Notes: a model not told the origin generated them from the sequence alone. DNA of 64,000 bases from Kineosporia sp. NBRC 101731 (GCF_030269305.1 NZ_BSTC01000003.1:62001-126000); one strand, 5' to 3'; positions 45,306 to 54,721 are shown, numbered from the stretch's first letter. Translations and numbers: made by a program.

Positions 45306-45902
45306 TTACCGGGGCGGGCGTGGGAGAGTGTCCAGGGCCGTCTGCGTGATCTGCCGCAGGGTGCTCTCATCGGTGCCGGCCTTGCCGAGGGCCTCGATGC
45401 CGCGGTGCACGGTCAGGAGCAGAGCGGCCAGTTGCTGCGCGTTCGCCGCGGGGTCGACGTCACCATGGCGCTGGCAGGCTTCGAGGTCGGCGGCCAGGAT
45501 CTGCTGGACGCTGTCGAAGGTCTTCAGGGAGCGGGCCGCGACCACCTCGTCGTGCTGGGTCAGCTCGGCCGTGGTCTTGGCCAGCAGGCAGCCGCGACGG
45601 CTGGGCTCGGCGCAGGCGGTCGCGTGGTTCATCAGATAACTGGTGAGGCGTTCGAAGGCCCGCTCGTCGTCCTCACCGCCCAGCTGGCGGTTCGCCGAGC
45701 CGATCGTGGCGTTGCAGTGATCGTCGAACACCCGGTGGAAGAGCTCGCGCTTGCCGCCGAACGCCCCGTACAGGCTGCCCTTGCCCAGGCCGGTGGCTGC
45801 TGCGATCGCATCCATGCTGGTCCCGGCGAAACCGGTCGCCCAGAACTGGTCGCGTGCGGCGTTGAGCACGCGTTCCTCGTCGAACTTTCTCGGCCTCACC
45901 AC
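45306..45902 (-). CDS. TetR family transcriptional regulator
   Basis: A 198-residue repressor. The DNA-binding part is RPRKFDEERVLNAARDQFWA then AIAAATGLGKGSLYGAFGGK, typical TetR. The C-terminal part (SRRGCLLAKTTAELTQHDEV) matches the C-terminal type found in many regulators of adjacent SDR or efflux genes. It is divergent from the SDR at 46002, with a promoter and dyad between them, so it probably represses that gene and itself. Confidence 0.87.
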   Translation of the reverse strand: MVRPRKFDEERVLNAARDQFWATGFAGTSMDAIAAATGLGKGSLYGAFGGKRELFHRVFDDHCNATIGSANRQLGGEDDERAFERLTSYLMNHATACAEPSRRGCLLAKTTAELTQHDEVVAARSLKTFDSVQQILAADLEACQRHGDVDPAANAQQLAALLLTVHRGIEALGKAGTDESTLRQITQTALDTLPRPPR

Positions 45903-45921
45903 TCCCGCAGTCTAAGCGTTC

Positions 45922-45957
45922 TTGACTACATCGTCCAAAAGCTCATACGTTGTGGAC
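45922..45957 (+). promoter_or_regulatory. SDR promoter with overlapping TetR dyad
   Basis: A -35-like TTGACT (45922-45927) is followed after 18 bases by TACGTT (45946-45951) as a -10. GTCCA (45933-45937) and TGGAC (45953-45957) form an inverted repeat straddling the -10, a likely operator for the divergent TetR protein. Confidence 0.5.
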
Positions 45958-46001
45958 GCTTCATTCCAGAACGGGTTTCGGTGAGAGTGAGTGATCAGGC
46001 G

Positions 46002-46751
46002 ATGAGTGGACTTCTGGACGGCAAGGTGGCCGTGGTCACCGGTGGGACGAGCGGGATCGGGCTGGCCATCGCCCGGAGGTTCGTCGCCGAGGGGGCGCAG
46101 GTCTTCGTCACCGGCCGCCGTCAGGCCCAGCTCGACGCGGCGGCCGCGGAGCTCGGGCCGCAGGCGATCGGGGTGCGGTGCGACGTCGGGGACCTGGCCG
46201 AGATCGACGCTCTCTACGAGGTGGTCACGCAACAGGCGGGCCGGATCGACGTGCTGGTGGCCAACGCGGGCGGTGCGGCGCCGGCCGTGCTCGGGGACAT
46301 CACCGAAGAGCAGTTCGACAGCATGTTCGCCATCAACGTGAAGGGCGTGGTGTTCGGCGTGCAGAAGGCGATGCCGCTTCTGTCGCAGGGGGCTTCGGTG
46401 ATCATCATCGGGTCGAGCACCTCGAGGCGTCCCGACCGGGGCCTGGAGGTCTACGGCGCGACCAAGGCGGCGGTGCGCAACTTCGCCCGCAGCTGGACGC
46501 TCAATGCGCGGGAGAACGGCTTCCGGGTCAACGTGCTGAGCCCGGGGCCGACCCGCACGCCCGGGCTGCTCGGCGTCGCGGCCGAGGGGGAGCAGGAGGC
46601 CTTCGTCAAGATGTTCGAGAACGTGCTGCCGGCAGGGCGGCTCGGGGAGCCGGACGAGGTCGCGTCGGCGGCGCTGCTCCTGGCCTCGGACACCGCCGCG
46701 TACGTCAACGGCGCCGAGTGGTTCATCGACGGCGGATACACGAGCGTCTGA
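46002..46751 (+). CDS. SDR family oxidoreductase
   Basis: A 249-residue classical short-chain dehydrogenase. The NAD(P)-binding motif is TGGTSGIG near residue 13, the structural LVANAGG is present, the catalytic Ser is in IIIGSST and the Tyr/Lys pair in YGATKAAV. The tail ends in the usual WFIDGGYTSV. The ATG at 46002 is used because homology begins directly after it; an in-frame GTG at 45987 is an alternative. It is divergent from and probably repressed by the TetR protein. Substrate unknown. Confidence 0.87.
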   Translation: MSGLLDGKVAVVTGGTSGIGLAIARRFVAEGAQVFVTGRRQAQLDAAAAELGPQAIGVRCDVGDLAEIDALYEVVTQQAGRIDVLVANAGGAAPAVLGDITEEQFDSMFAINVKGVVFGVQKAMPLLSQGASVIIIGSSTSRRPDRGLEVYGATKAAVRNFARSWTLNARENGFRVNVLSPGPTRTPGLLGVAAEGEQEAFVKMFENVLPAGRLGEPDEVASAALLLASDTAAYVNGAEWFIDGGYTSV

Positions 46752-46902
46752 GGATCAGGACCGGGATGTGAGGTCTGCCGACTTGCGGGGCTGCGAGGTT
46801 GCTGAAGACTCGGTCTGAGCGTTACGCCGGATTCCTCCGGTGATGAGCAGATCCGACACGGAGTCCCAGGTCGTCGCGGGACCGCACTGAGGGAGACTCT
46901 TC

Positions 46903-47133
46903 ATGTACGTAGGTGGCGGAATCGCACTCCTGGTCGTCGGCGGCATCCTGTCGTTCGGTGTCAGTGACCGTGTGGACGGCCTCGACCTGACGGCGATCGG
47001 CTACATCCTCATCGCCGGCGGTGTGCTCGCGATCATCCTGTCGCTGGTGCTCAACAACCAGCGCCGCAACACCACGCACACCGAGGTGGTGGAGCGCCGC
47101 AACACCGGCAACACCCCGCCGCCCCCGCTCTGA
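46903..47133 (+). CDS. Small two-helix membrane protein (DUF6458-like)
   Basis: A 76-residue protein with two helices (about residues 4-20 and 30-50) separated by a polar turn DRVDGLDLT, then a hydrophilic Asn/Thr/Arg/Pro-rich tail. The GxxLLxxGxILxFxV and GxIxxxxGxLxxxL pattern is common in small actinomycete membrane proteins of the DUF6458 kind. The ATG at 46903 has GGGAGA upstream. A remarkable hairpin terminator follows four bases after the stop. Confidence 0.65.
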   Translation: MYVGGGIALLVVGGILSFGVSDRVDGLDLTAIGYILIAGGVLAIILSLVLNNQRRNTTHTEVVERRNTGNTPPPPL

Positions 47134-47137
47134 GACC

Positions 47138-47194
47138 AACCGGAACCAGCCCATGGTGGACGCTCGCTGCGTCCACCATGGGCTGGTTCCGGTT
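47138..47194 (+). terminator. Exceptionally long perfect hairpin (26 bp stem)
   Basis: Bases 47138-47163 pair without mismatch with 47169-47194 around a five-base loop, followed by TT. It directly follows the small membrane-protein gene. The stem is far longer than a terminator needs. Confidence 0.8.
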
Positions 47195-47388
47195 TGCCGT
47201 CTCGGAGGGGAAGCCGAACTCGTCACCGACCAGTTCCGTCGGCGTGGCAGCATCTGAGTTCCTGATCACGTGCCGGGAAATGTTCGGTCGGCCCGGCAGG
47301 CGGGGGACCTTCGCACCTGTGCTGTGTCGCGGAACGGGCGGACGGTGGGGATATACGAATTCCGGCCCCCTTCCCGGAGGAGAAAGTC

Positions 47389-47823
47389 ATGTTTGAACGC
47401 GTTCTGGTGGCGGTCGACGGGTCCCCTTGTTCCGATGACGCTTTCGGGGTTGCCCGGGCCATGGTCAATCGGGAGCTCGGGCACGAGCTGACGGTGGTGC
47501 ACGTGGCGCGGTCGGTGAACGGCCGGCCCCTGGTGACGGCCGACGACCTGGACCTGCGCGAACGTCTGGGTCAGAGCGTGTCGAAGCTGCTGGCCGAGGG
47601 GGTGAAGACCCGGATGGAGACCCCGACGGCGTTCCACGGTGGTCCCGCGTTCGCCATTGCCGAGGTCGCCGACGAGGTCGACGCCGACGTCATCGTGGTC
47701 GGTGCCCGGGGCGCGCGGACAGCGGGCGGTGAGGTGCTCGGGGATGTCCCCGTGCGCCTGTTGAGGAATGCGGGTCGGCCGGTGCTCGTGATTCCTATGC
47801 CGACCGCCTGTTTCGATGACTGA
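47389..47823 (+). CDS. Universal stress protein (UspA fold)
   Basis: A 144-residue single-domain UspA protein. It begins ERVLVAVDGSPCSDDAFGVA, contains ADVIVVGARGARTAGG in the place of the nucleotide-binding G-x2-G-x9-G(S/T) motif, and ends RPVLVIPMP. The motif is close to the ATP-binding version. Such proteins help dormancy, redox or anaerobic stress survival. The ATG at 47389 has GGAGGAG upstream. It is followed after 108 bases by a tandem-domain relative on the same strand. Confidence 0.85.
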   Translation: MFERVLVAVDGSPCSDDAFGVARAMVNRELGHELTVVHVARSVNGRPLVTADDLDLRERLGQSVSKLLAEGVKTRMETPTAFHGGPAFAIAEVADEVDADVIVVGARGARTAGGEVLGDVPVRLLRNAGRPVLVIPMPTACFDD

Positions 47824-47931
47824 CGAGAAGTCAGGGACCTTTCGGCGTTGTCCGGAAGGGACCTTCAGCTCTGACGGCACAGGACGTGCTGCGTCAGTGT
47901 CGTGAGACGAACAGTCCCGAGGGGGTGCACG

Positions 47932-48894
47932 ATGACCGGGAACGTCGGGCGCACGGGTCCGGACGATCTCATCGGCGTGTCATCCGGCGTGATACTGGGT
48001 TTTGACGCCGGGTGGGACGATCCGCGGCCGCTGAGAGTCGCCGCCGACGAGGCGCACCTGCGCCGGGAGCCACTGTTCATCGTGACGGTGTCGAGACCGG
48101 ACCTGAACGTGGCGGTCCCCAGGGCCCGCACGGGATGGGACGCGCTCGGCCCGACCTGGTCGGAGACGGAGACACGTCGTAGTCTGCGCGCGGCCGGCCG
48201 GGCGGCGCGGGCCCGTCACGACGATCTGCCGGTATCGACGGCCTATCTGACCCTGGACGACATGAGTCGTTTCGGTCGGTCGGCGACCGGGGCGTCGCTC
48301 CTGGTCCTCGGCGGGGCCGACCGCTTCGGTGGGCACCTGCACGAGAGCGACTCGACCAGCCATCTCCTGATGGAGGCCGCCTGCTGCCCGACCATGATCG
48401 TGCCCACCCGCCGAACCGGAAACCGGGCCCGCCAGCCCGTCCGTGAGCCCGAGATCGACGACCGGGGGCCGGTTCTGGCCGCCGTACCGGGTGGACGACG
48501 CGGGGTCGAGGTGATCCGCCACGCCGAGGAGGAACGTCAGCGCCGCGGCCGGTCCCTGCATCTGCTGCACGCCTTCGACCTGATGCCCGGTGAAAGGCGT
48601 TCCCACGCCATGCGTCGCGCCTCCGACCAGATGATGTCCTCGATCGAGCAGGCGGGTCTGGACGCCGGCGCCCCCTGGAGCGTCACCCTGGCCCGGGAGC
48701 CGGCCGGCGCCGCGATCCGCGAACGGGCGGCCCAGGCCGGGCTGGTGGTGCTGGGCAACCGGGCGGGAACGATGAACGACCTGGTCGGTGATCTGCTGGA
48801 CCGGCTGATGTGCCCGGTGCTGCTGCTCCCGGCCGATCATCATCCGGCCGGGCCCCTGATCGGGCACGAGACCCGGCGCGGGCGGCGTTCCTGA
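47932..48894 (+). CDS. Tandem universal stress protein (two UspA-like domains)
   Basis: A 320-residue protein with two UspA-like halves: the first from GVILGFDAGWDDPRPLRVAA to ASLLVLGGADRFGGH and CPTMIVPTRR, the second from PVLAAVPGGRRGVEVIRHA to GLVVLGNRAGTMNDLVGD and CPVLLLPADH. The nucleotide motifs are only partly conserved. The ATG at 47932 follows GAGGGGG. It probably works in the same stress response as the single-domain protein upstream. It ends six bases from the convergent kinase gene. Confidence 0.75.
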   Translation: MTGNVGRTGPDDLIGVSSGVILGFDAGWDDPRPLRVAADEAHLRREPLFIVTVSRPDLNVAVPRARTGWDALGPTWSETETRRSLRAAGRAARARHDDLPVSTAYLTLDDMSRFGRSATGASLLVLGGADRFGGHLHESDSTSHLLMEAACCPTMIVPTRRTGNRARQPVREPEIDDRGPVLAAVPGGRRGVEVIRHAEEERQRRGRSLHLLHAFDLMPGERRSHAMRRASDQMMSSIEQAGLDAGAPWSVTLAREPAGAAIRERAAQAGLVVLGNRAGTMNDLVGDLLDRLMCPVLLLPADHHPAGPLIGHETRRGRRS

Positions 48895-48900
48895 GGTGTG

Positions 48901-51900
48901 TCAGTCGGCAGACGTGAAAGTCTCGGTCATGACCTGGAAGTCGTCTTTCATCGACGTCCAGTCGTCGGCCGGGGTGGTCCAGACCAGGGCGTACGCCCGG
49001 TGGTTGCTGACCCGGATGTTCCGGTTGATCACGTGCCGCTTGCCACTGGAGGGCTGCCAGGTGTACTCCCAGTCGGCGGCGTTCCAGTCGCGGTACTTCA
49101 CCCGCTCGAGGCTGATCAGCTTGTAGCCGCTGTAGAGCTGGTCGGCCGAGGGCTCCCGCGCCTTCCAGTCCGTGTAGGCGTCGGCCTTCGGCTGCGTCGT
49201 GGTGTCGACCTGGAGGAACGCCCCGCTCTTCGGGTCCTTGAAATACACGCTGGTGTTCTTCGTCGAGCGCACCCAGCTCTTCGGGATCGCAACGCTGAAG
49301 CCGGTCTTGTCCTTGCGCAGGCTGGAACCGGACGGGATCGCCGGGGAATCGTTCTTCTCGGGACTGTCGTCGGAGCCGCTCTTCTCCTCGCCGCCGCCGT
49401 CATCGTCCGACGTCTTGGTGGTTGCCTCGGGGGTGGTGGCCGTCGGGGAGCTTTCGGACGTCGTGGTCGGCGCGGCACTCGCCGTCGCTGCGGGGCTGGT
49501 GGCACCGGTGGACGACGTGGTTCCCTCTTTATCGTCCCCACCCAGGCGGAGCGTGGCAACGGTCGCCAGGACGACGATGACGGCCAGCAGCAGGGCGATC
49601 AGGGCCCGACGCGGCGGGAAAGAACGCTGGGCGGCCGGTTTCGAGGCGGGATCGTTGCTGACCAGGGGCGACGGCGGGACGTGCGTGGCAGAGGTGACCA
49701 GTGGGACTGAGGTCTGCTGGGCCTGCGGGGCAGGGGCAGGAGTCTGCTGGGCGGCCGGGGCCTGGGCCGGGGCCTGGACCTGGGCCGGACCGGTATCTGA
49801 TGCTGCCCGGGACGACTGGGCCGCCTGGACGGGTTCGGCTTCCGCAGCTTCCTGCGGCAGTCGGTCCGTCGGGTCCACCGGGTCTGCGGGGGTTGCCGGT
49901 TGTGGCGGGACCGGAGTCAGTCCGAGGGCCGCGGGGAGACCGAGATCTGCGGGATGGGTGAGGTCGGGTGCACTCGGCGGGGGTACGGCGGGCGCGGGGG
50001 AGACGTCACCGGTGTGGGAGGGCGTCGGCGTGCTCGGCGCGTCCTCGGCCGCCGGGTCCGGAGCGGTGTCGGAGTCGGCGGGAGCGTCCGGGGTGATGCC
50101 GGTGCCAGAGCCGTCGCCGTTCTCGGCCGGGGCGCCAGTTCCGGTCGCAGAACCGGTGGCGGTTTCACCGGCAGTGCCGATCGCAGGAGCGTCGTCGTTG
50201 CCGGCAGCGGTGCCAGTTGCAACAGAGGTGACGGCCTGAGCAACAGCGGCGCCCGTTCCAGCAGAGTCGGTGCCAGCGGTGGAGCTGGTGTCAGCGGTGG
50301 AGCTGGTCTGAGCAACGGTGCCGGTGAGAGCCGCGGTGCCGGCTTCAGTGGTGCCGGCTTCAGTGGTGCTGGTTCCAGGAGTGGTGCTAGTTCCGGCAGC
50401 GGTGTCAGTTCGGGAACCGGTGCCGGTCGTGCGGCCGGCATCAGGCGGGGACGCCGGGTCGGTTCCCGAGGCGGCGTTCGTGCTGGTGCTCGTGCTGGTG
50501 TCGGTCTTGGCGCTGGTGTCGGCGTCGGGGATCTCGCCGGTCTTGGATGTGGTGCCTGCGTCGGAGGCAGTGTCCGCCGTGAAGGCGGCCTCGGCGTGTG
50601 TGTCTGCTGCGGAGGCGGTGTCCGTTGCGTAACCGGTGCCGGGGGCAGCTGCGGCAGCGAGGCTACCTTCGGCCTCGGCTTCGGAAATGGTGTTGGTCTC
50701 CGGTGCGGTACCCGGTTCAGATGCGGTGCCACCTTCCGGACCGGTGGTGGTTTCAGGAGTGATGCCACTACCGGCAGCGGCGACCGGTTCGGGGTCGGTG
50801 TCAGCTGTGGAGCTGGTGCCGACCTCAGAACGGGTGGGTTCGTCAGCACCGGTGCGGGCTTCGGCAACGTCCGGGGTGGCAGTGTCGGCCGCCGTTGTCG
50901 TTGCCGTTGTCGTCGCCGCCGCAGCGTCGGTCGGGGTGGGTTTCGGCTCGGTTCGGGAGATCTCGGGTTCGGTCGTTGCCGGGGACCCGGGATTGCCGGT
51001 GGTGCCGGTGGTGCCGGACCGGTCCGGCGTCTTGCTGTTGCTCTGATCGGCCGGGATGTTCGTGCCGGGAGCAGAGGTGGCGGGGGCGCTCGCCCCGGGG
51101 GTGGCCGTCGTCGTTGGGGAGGCTGCCGACGCCGGGGTTGCTGCGGCGCCGCTCGCGAGGGCCGAGGCCGTGGCCATGCCGGCGGCCTGGTCGGCCGCTG
51201 TCTCGTCTTCGGGTGTGTCTGCGGTGGGCGTGACGTCCTGAGGGATCGCAGCGCCCGGCGCCGGGGTTTCGCGCGGGGTGGAGTCTGGCGCGGGGGCGGC
51301 GGCCCGTCCCTCGGCCGCGTTGTCCTCGGCCGACTCCGTCTCGGTGGCTACCTCGTCGACGGGCGTGCCGGGAGCGATGTCTTCGGGGGCGGCACTGCCA
51401 TCGGACGTGGCCTGTTCGGACGTGGCCTGGTCGGATGTGCCCGGGGAGTTGGGGTCTTCGTCCTCCCTGGCCGAGAGCTCTTCTGCCGGCAGGGCGGAGG
51501 GGCTGGCGGCTTCGGCCCGGGGGTCGGCGGGGGCAGGCTTGGGCCCGGGTGCGGCGGGCTGGTTGCTCGCGGGGCCGGGGGCCTCCACTGCCGCGTCTTC
51601 GCGCTCCCCGTCGTCGGGCACGAACCCCGGGTCGATCGTGGTGCGGGACAGTTCTGCGTCGAGGGCGGCGTTGTTCCCGGCCGGGACGCCGGTGGGCAGG
51701 ATGATGGCGGTGGGCTCGTCGCGGGAGCTGTCGTCGGCCATCTGCTGTTCGAGCTCGAACTTGGCCTGACGCAGCATGGCCCGGGTGTGCTGCAGGTTGG
51801 GCCGGGCGTACGGGTCTTTGGTCAGCATCGCCGCGATGGCGGGGGCCAGGGGGCCGGCGTGAACGGCGGGCGGGGCGGTCTCGTTGACGATGGCCGTCAG

Positions 51901-52596
51901 GGTGAGCAGCTGGGTCTGGCGGCGGAACGGGGGCGCGCCCTCGGTGGCCGCGAACAGCGTGGCGCCGAGCGACCACAGGTCGCACTTCGGGCTGGGACGG
52001 TCGCCGCGGGCCCGCTCGGGGGACATGTAGCTCGGCGAGCCGACGGCGATACCAGTGGTGGAGAGCGTGGTCTCGTCGCTCATGCTGGCGATGCCGAAGT
52101 CGGTGAGCACGGCGCGGCCGCTGCGCGTCAGCATCACGTTCGCGGGCTTGACGTCGCGGTGCAGTACCCCGGCGCGGTGGGCCGCCCGGAGAGCATCGAT
52201 GAGGTCGACGGCGATGCCGATGATCGTGGAGAGGGGCAGGGGCTCCTCGTCGGCGAGGACCTCGCTCAGGGACCGGCCGTCGAGCAGTTCCATGACGATC
52301 CACGGACGCCCGTCGGCCTGGAAGACGTCGAAGACGGTGACGGCCGAGGGGTGGTTGATACGCCCGGCGGCGCGGGCCTCCCGCAGCATCCACAGCGTCA
52401 GTTCCTCACGCTGGGCGTGGGTGACACCGGGAGCGGGCTGCAGCTCCTTGATCGCGACGTCGCGGTTGAGCATCTCGTCGCGACCCCGCCACACCGCACC
52501 CATACCGCCGCGGCCGATCAGGTAACCGAGACGGTACCTACCGGCGAGAAGATGGTCGGCGCCGGGAATCTGAGGTGGATAGCCAGACGTGGTCAT
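48901..52596 (-). CDS. Membrane Ser/Thr protein kinase (Pkn type) with very long low-complexity linker
   Basis: A 1231-residue kinase. Residues about 20-275 form a Hanks-type kinase: GRGGMGAVWRG, catalytic HRDVKPANVM, DFGIAS and GSPSYMSPERA. From about 290 to 990 the chain is a Thr/Ala/Pro/Glu/Asp-rich, unstructured linker. A single helix (about 995-1019, ALIALLLAVIVVLATVATL) crosses the membrane, then a Ser/Thr-rich stalk leads to an outer domain (about 1090-1231; FSVAIPKSWVRS, NAADWEYTWQPSSGKR). The outer domain probably senses a signal. The linker is unusually long for bacterial kinases and full of possible phosphorylation sites. The ATG at 52596 is preferred over a TTG twelve codons earlier. 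Confidence 0.88.
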   Translation of the reverse strand: MTTSGYPPQIPGADHLLAGRYRLGYLIGRGGMGAVWRGRDEMLNRDVAIKELQPAPGVTHAQREELTLWMLREARAAGRINHPSAVTVFDVFQADGRPWIVMELLDGRSLSEVLADEEPLPLSTIIGIAVDLIDALRAAHRAGVLHRDVKPANVMLTRSGRAVLTDFGIASMSDETTLSTTGIAVGSPSYMSPERARGDRPSPKCDLWSLGATLFAATEGAPPFRRQTQLLTLTAIVNETAPPAVHAGPLAPAIAAMLTKDPYARPNLQHTRAMLRQAKFELEQQMADDSSRDEPTAIILPTGVPAGNNAALDAELSRTTIDPGFVPDDGEREDAAVEAPGPASNQPAAPGPKPAPADPRAEAASPSALPAEELSAREDEDPNSPGTSDQATSEQATSDGSAAPEDIAPGTPVDEVATETESAEDNAAEGRAAAPAPDSTPRETPAPGAAIPQDVTPTADTPEDETAADQAAGMATASALASGAAATPASAASPTTTATPGASAPATSAPGTNIPADQSNSKTPDRSGTTGTTGNPGSPATTEPEISRTEPKPTPTDAAAATTTATTTAADTATPDVAEARTGADEPTRSEVGTSSTADTDPEPVAAAGSGITPETTTGPEGGTASEPGTAPETNTISEAEAEGSLAAAAAPGTGYATDTASAADTHAEAAFTADTASDAGTTSKTGEIPDADTSAKTDTSTSTSTNAASGTDPASPPDAGRTTGTGSRTDTAAGTSTTPGTSTTEAGTTEAGTAALTGTVAQTSSTADTSSTAGTDSAGTGAAVAQAVTSVATGTAAGNDDAPAIGTAGETATGSATGTGAPAENGDGSGTGITPDAPADSDTAPDPAAEDAPSTPTPSHTGDVSPAPAVPPPSAPDLTHPADLGLPAALGLTPVPPQPATPADPVDPTDRLPQEAAEAEPVQAAQSSRAASDTGPAQVQAPAQAPAAQQTPAPAPQAQQTSVPLVTSATHVPPSPLVSNDPASKPAAQRSFPPRRALIALLLAVIVVLATVATLRLGGDDKEGTTSSTGATSPAATASAAPTTTSESSPTATTPEATTKTSDDDGGGEEKSGSDDSPEKNDSPAIPSGSSLRKDKTGFSVAIPKSWVRSTKNTSVYFKDPKSGAFLQVDTTTQPKADAYTDWKAREPSADQLYSGYKLISLERVKYRDWNAADWEYTWQPSSGKRHVINRNIRVSNHRAYALVWTTPADDWTSMKDDFQVMTETFTSAD

Positions 52597-52803
52597 GACG
52601 CGGTCGTCACCCCGCGCTCCTTCCGTCCGCAATAACGCAAAGTAGACTCAAGTCACCGCTCGTGCCAAGACATGCTGAGCCCTGGTGAATCGTACAAACC
52701 TGGCATGAACGTGCTCCGGAAGCCAATCGGAGGAGGACTTACCGGCCGGTCAGACCGAAGCTGGGAGTTGCCCACCCGGCCCGCCCGAATCGGGGAGAGT
52801 TCG

Positions 52804-54039
52804 ATGACTCAGCTCGAAGCCAGTGAAGCCACATCCCGCAGTGCCGTTCTCCGCATCACGCCCGAGGTCAAAGCCCATGCCCCGCAGGTTTTCAGCGAAC
52901 TGAGAGCGCTCGGCCCGGTACACCGCGTGCAGCTCGGCTCGGGCATCGACGTCTGGGGCGTGTTCTCCTACGAGGAGGCTCGCGAGGCCCTGACCCACCC
53001 GGCCCTGCTGCACGACGTCACCCCGGCCGAGGCCCTGCTGGCCGAGGCCGGGATCACCTCGCACAAGGTCGGGGTCGGGCTGGGCGGCTCGATGCTGCAG
53101 CTGGATCCGCCTGACCACACCCGGTTGCGCCGGCTGGTGGCGCCCGCTTTCAGCCCCCGCCGCACCCAGTTGCTGGCCCGGCGGGTTCAGGAGATCACCG
53201 ACGGGCTGCTGGACGCCATGGCCGGCCGGCGCGAGGTGGACCTGGTGGAGTCGTTCACCGCGCCCCTGCCCATCACCGTGATCTGTGAGCTGCTGGGGGT
53301 GCCGGAGGGGGAGCGCGACGATTTCCGCCGGTGGACGAGCGACTTCCTCAGCCCGCCCTCGGAGCAGCAGCGGGCCGGCGGCCTGAGCCTCAACCGGTAC
53401 GTGTCCGGCCTGGTGGACCGCAAGCGCGCCGCACCCGCCGACGACCTGCTCTCGGACCTGACCGCCCAGTCGAGTGCCCAGGACGGTCGCCTGTCGCAGG
53501 ACGAGCTGGTCGCCACGGCCTCCCTTCTCGTGATCGCCGGGCACGACACCACGGTGAACCTGATGGGCAACGCCCTGGTGGCGCTCTTCCGGCACCCCGA
53601 CCAGGCCCGGCTGCTGCGCGAGCGGCCGGAGCTGGTCGAGCCCGCGGTGGAGGAGTTCCTGCGGCTGGACTCGTCCGTGGAGGTCGCGACGATGCGGTAC
53701 GCGGCGCAGGACCTGGAGCTGGGCGGGGCGCAGATCCGGCGCGGTGACGTGGTCGCCGTCTACCTGGCGCAGGCGAGCCGCGACGCTCCGCAGGGTGCGG
53801 GCGACCCGGCCGCGCTGGACGTCACCCGCCCCGGTGCCCGGCACCTCTCGTTCGGGCACGGCATCCACCACTGCCTCGGGGCGCCCCTGGCCCGGATGGA
53901 GGCCTCGACGGCGATCGGCGCCCTGCTGCACCGGTTCCCCGATCTGCGTCTGGCGGTCCCGGTGGACGAGGTGCGCTGGATCCCGGCCGGCATGATGCGA
54001 GGTCCTCTGAGCCTGCCGGTGCTGTTGATGCCCGAGTGA
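52804..54039 (+). CDS. Cytochrome P450
   Basis: A 411-residue bacterial P450 monooxygenase. The oxygen-activating I-helix motif is AGHDTT, the ExxR pair lies in EEFLRLDS, and the haem loop is FGHGIHHCLG with haem-ligating Cys357. Length and motifs fit the soluble CYP105/107-like actinomycete group. It needs a ferredoxin and reductase, neither of which is adjacent. The ATG at 52804 has GGGGAGAG just upstream. It is divergent from the kinase gene. Substrate unknown. Confidence 0.92.
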   Translation: MTQLEASEATSRSAVLRITPEVKAHAPQVFSELRALGPVHRVQLGSGIDVWGVFSYEEAREALTHPALLHDVTPAEALLAEAGITSHKVGVGLGGSMLQLDPPDHTRLRRLVAPAFSPRRTQLLARRVQEITDGLLDAMAGRREVDLVESFTAPLPITVICELLGVPEGERDDFRRWTSDFLSPPSEQQRAGGLSLNRYVSGLVDRKRAAPADDLLSDLTAQSSAQDGRLSQDELVATASLLVIAGHDTTVNLMGNALVALFRHPDQARLLRERPELVEPAVEEFLRLDSSVEVATMRYAAQDLELGGAQIRRGDVVAVYLAQASRDAPQGAGDPAALDVTRPGARHLSFGHGIHHCLGAPLARMEASTAIGALLHRFPDLRLAVPVDEVRWIPAGMMRGPLSLPVLLMPE

Positions 54040-54121
54040 AGGAGCAAAAGGTTCATCTGGTGCACTAGCTGTCCCTTCTTGATCAAGGAGGGGCCGCTCG
54101 TGAACGGAGACCCCGCACCAC

Positions 54122-54634
54122 ATGAACAGGCTCGGCCATCAAGCCGCCGCACAAGCAACCTGGCTCAGCGTCTGCACTGCTGAACGATTCCTCGGCGAAC
54201 AACCACTGAGCTGGCAACACGTCGTGGCCGGCGCCATCGTCGCCTCCAGCATGTGCGCGGACGACTGGTCCCCGGACTCGGACCAGGGCGGGGTGATGGC
54301 GAAGATCATCCCGGGCGGGCACCGTGGGCCCACCCACATGCCGGAACTCGTCGCGGGAGTGCTCTACCTGCTGACGATGGTCGCCGGTGACGACCTGGAC
54401 TGGTTCGTCATCGCCGCCGCGTCGGCGTGGGGTTCCCACCTGGCGGTGGACTTCTTCTGGGGAGGCATTCCGTTCGGGATCCTCACCCTGATGGGCAACA
54501 AGAAACGCATCGGCTTCAGATTGAATACCGGGGGACCGGCCGAGGAGGTGGTCACCTGGATCATGACCTTCGCCAGCGTGCCCCTGGCCTACCTGGCCCT
54601 CGGTGGGCCGGTGCCCTGGCCACCAGCTAGCTGA
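54122..54634 (+). CDS. YdjM-like membrane-bound metal-dependent hydrolase family protein
   Basis: A 170-residue membrane protein with three to four helices. The motif HRGPTHMPELVAG and the later WGSHLAVDFFWGGIPFG supply conserved His and Asp residues of the YdjM/DUF457 family, predicted metal-dependent hydrolases of unclear substrate (E. coli YdjM is LexA-regulated). The sequence KKRIGFRLNTGG is also typical. No good ribosome site precedes the ATG at 54122; a GGAGA lies eleven bases upstream. A strong shared terminator follows. Confidence 0.75.
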   Translation: MNRLGHQAAAQATWLSVCTAERFLGEQPLSWQHVVAGAIVASSMCADDWSPDSDQGGVMAKIIPGGHRGPTHMPELVAGVLYLLTMVAGDDLDWFVIAAASAWGSHLAVDFFWGGIPFGILTLMGNKKRIGFRLNTGGPAEEVVTWIMTFASVPLAYLALGGPVPWPPAS

Positions 54635-54661
54635 ACGACCTGAACAGGCTCCACCACCCGG

Positions 54662-54692
54662 CCGGTCCGGTACCCGACGGGTACCGGACCGG
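54662..54692. terminator. Bidirectional hairpin terminator
   Basis: CCGGTCCGGTACCC (54662-54675) pairs perfectly with GGGTACCGGACCGG (54679-54692) around a three-base loop. It separates the convergent YdjM-like gene and decayed MFS gene. Confidence 0.85.
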
Positions 54693-54721
54693 TGGTGTGA
54701 TGCGTCCTCTGCTCTACATTT

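Noticed and set aside
50300-50650. Short tandem repeats in the kinase linker resembling a minisatellite
   Set aside because: They are explained by low-complexity coding for Thr/Ala/Gly-rich sequence; no constant repeat unit is kept.
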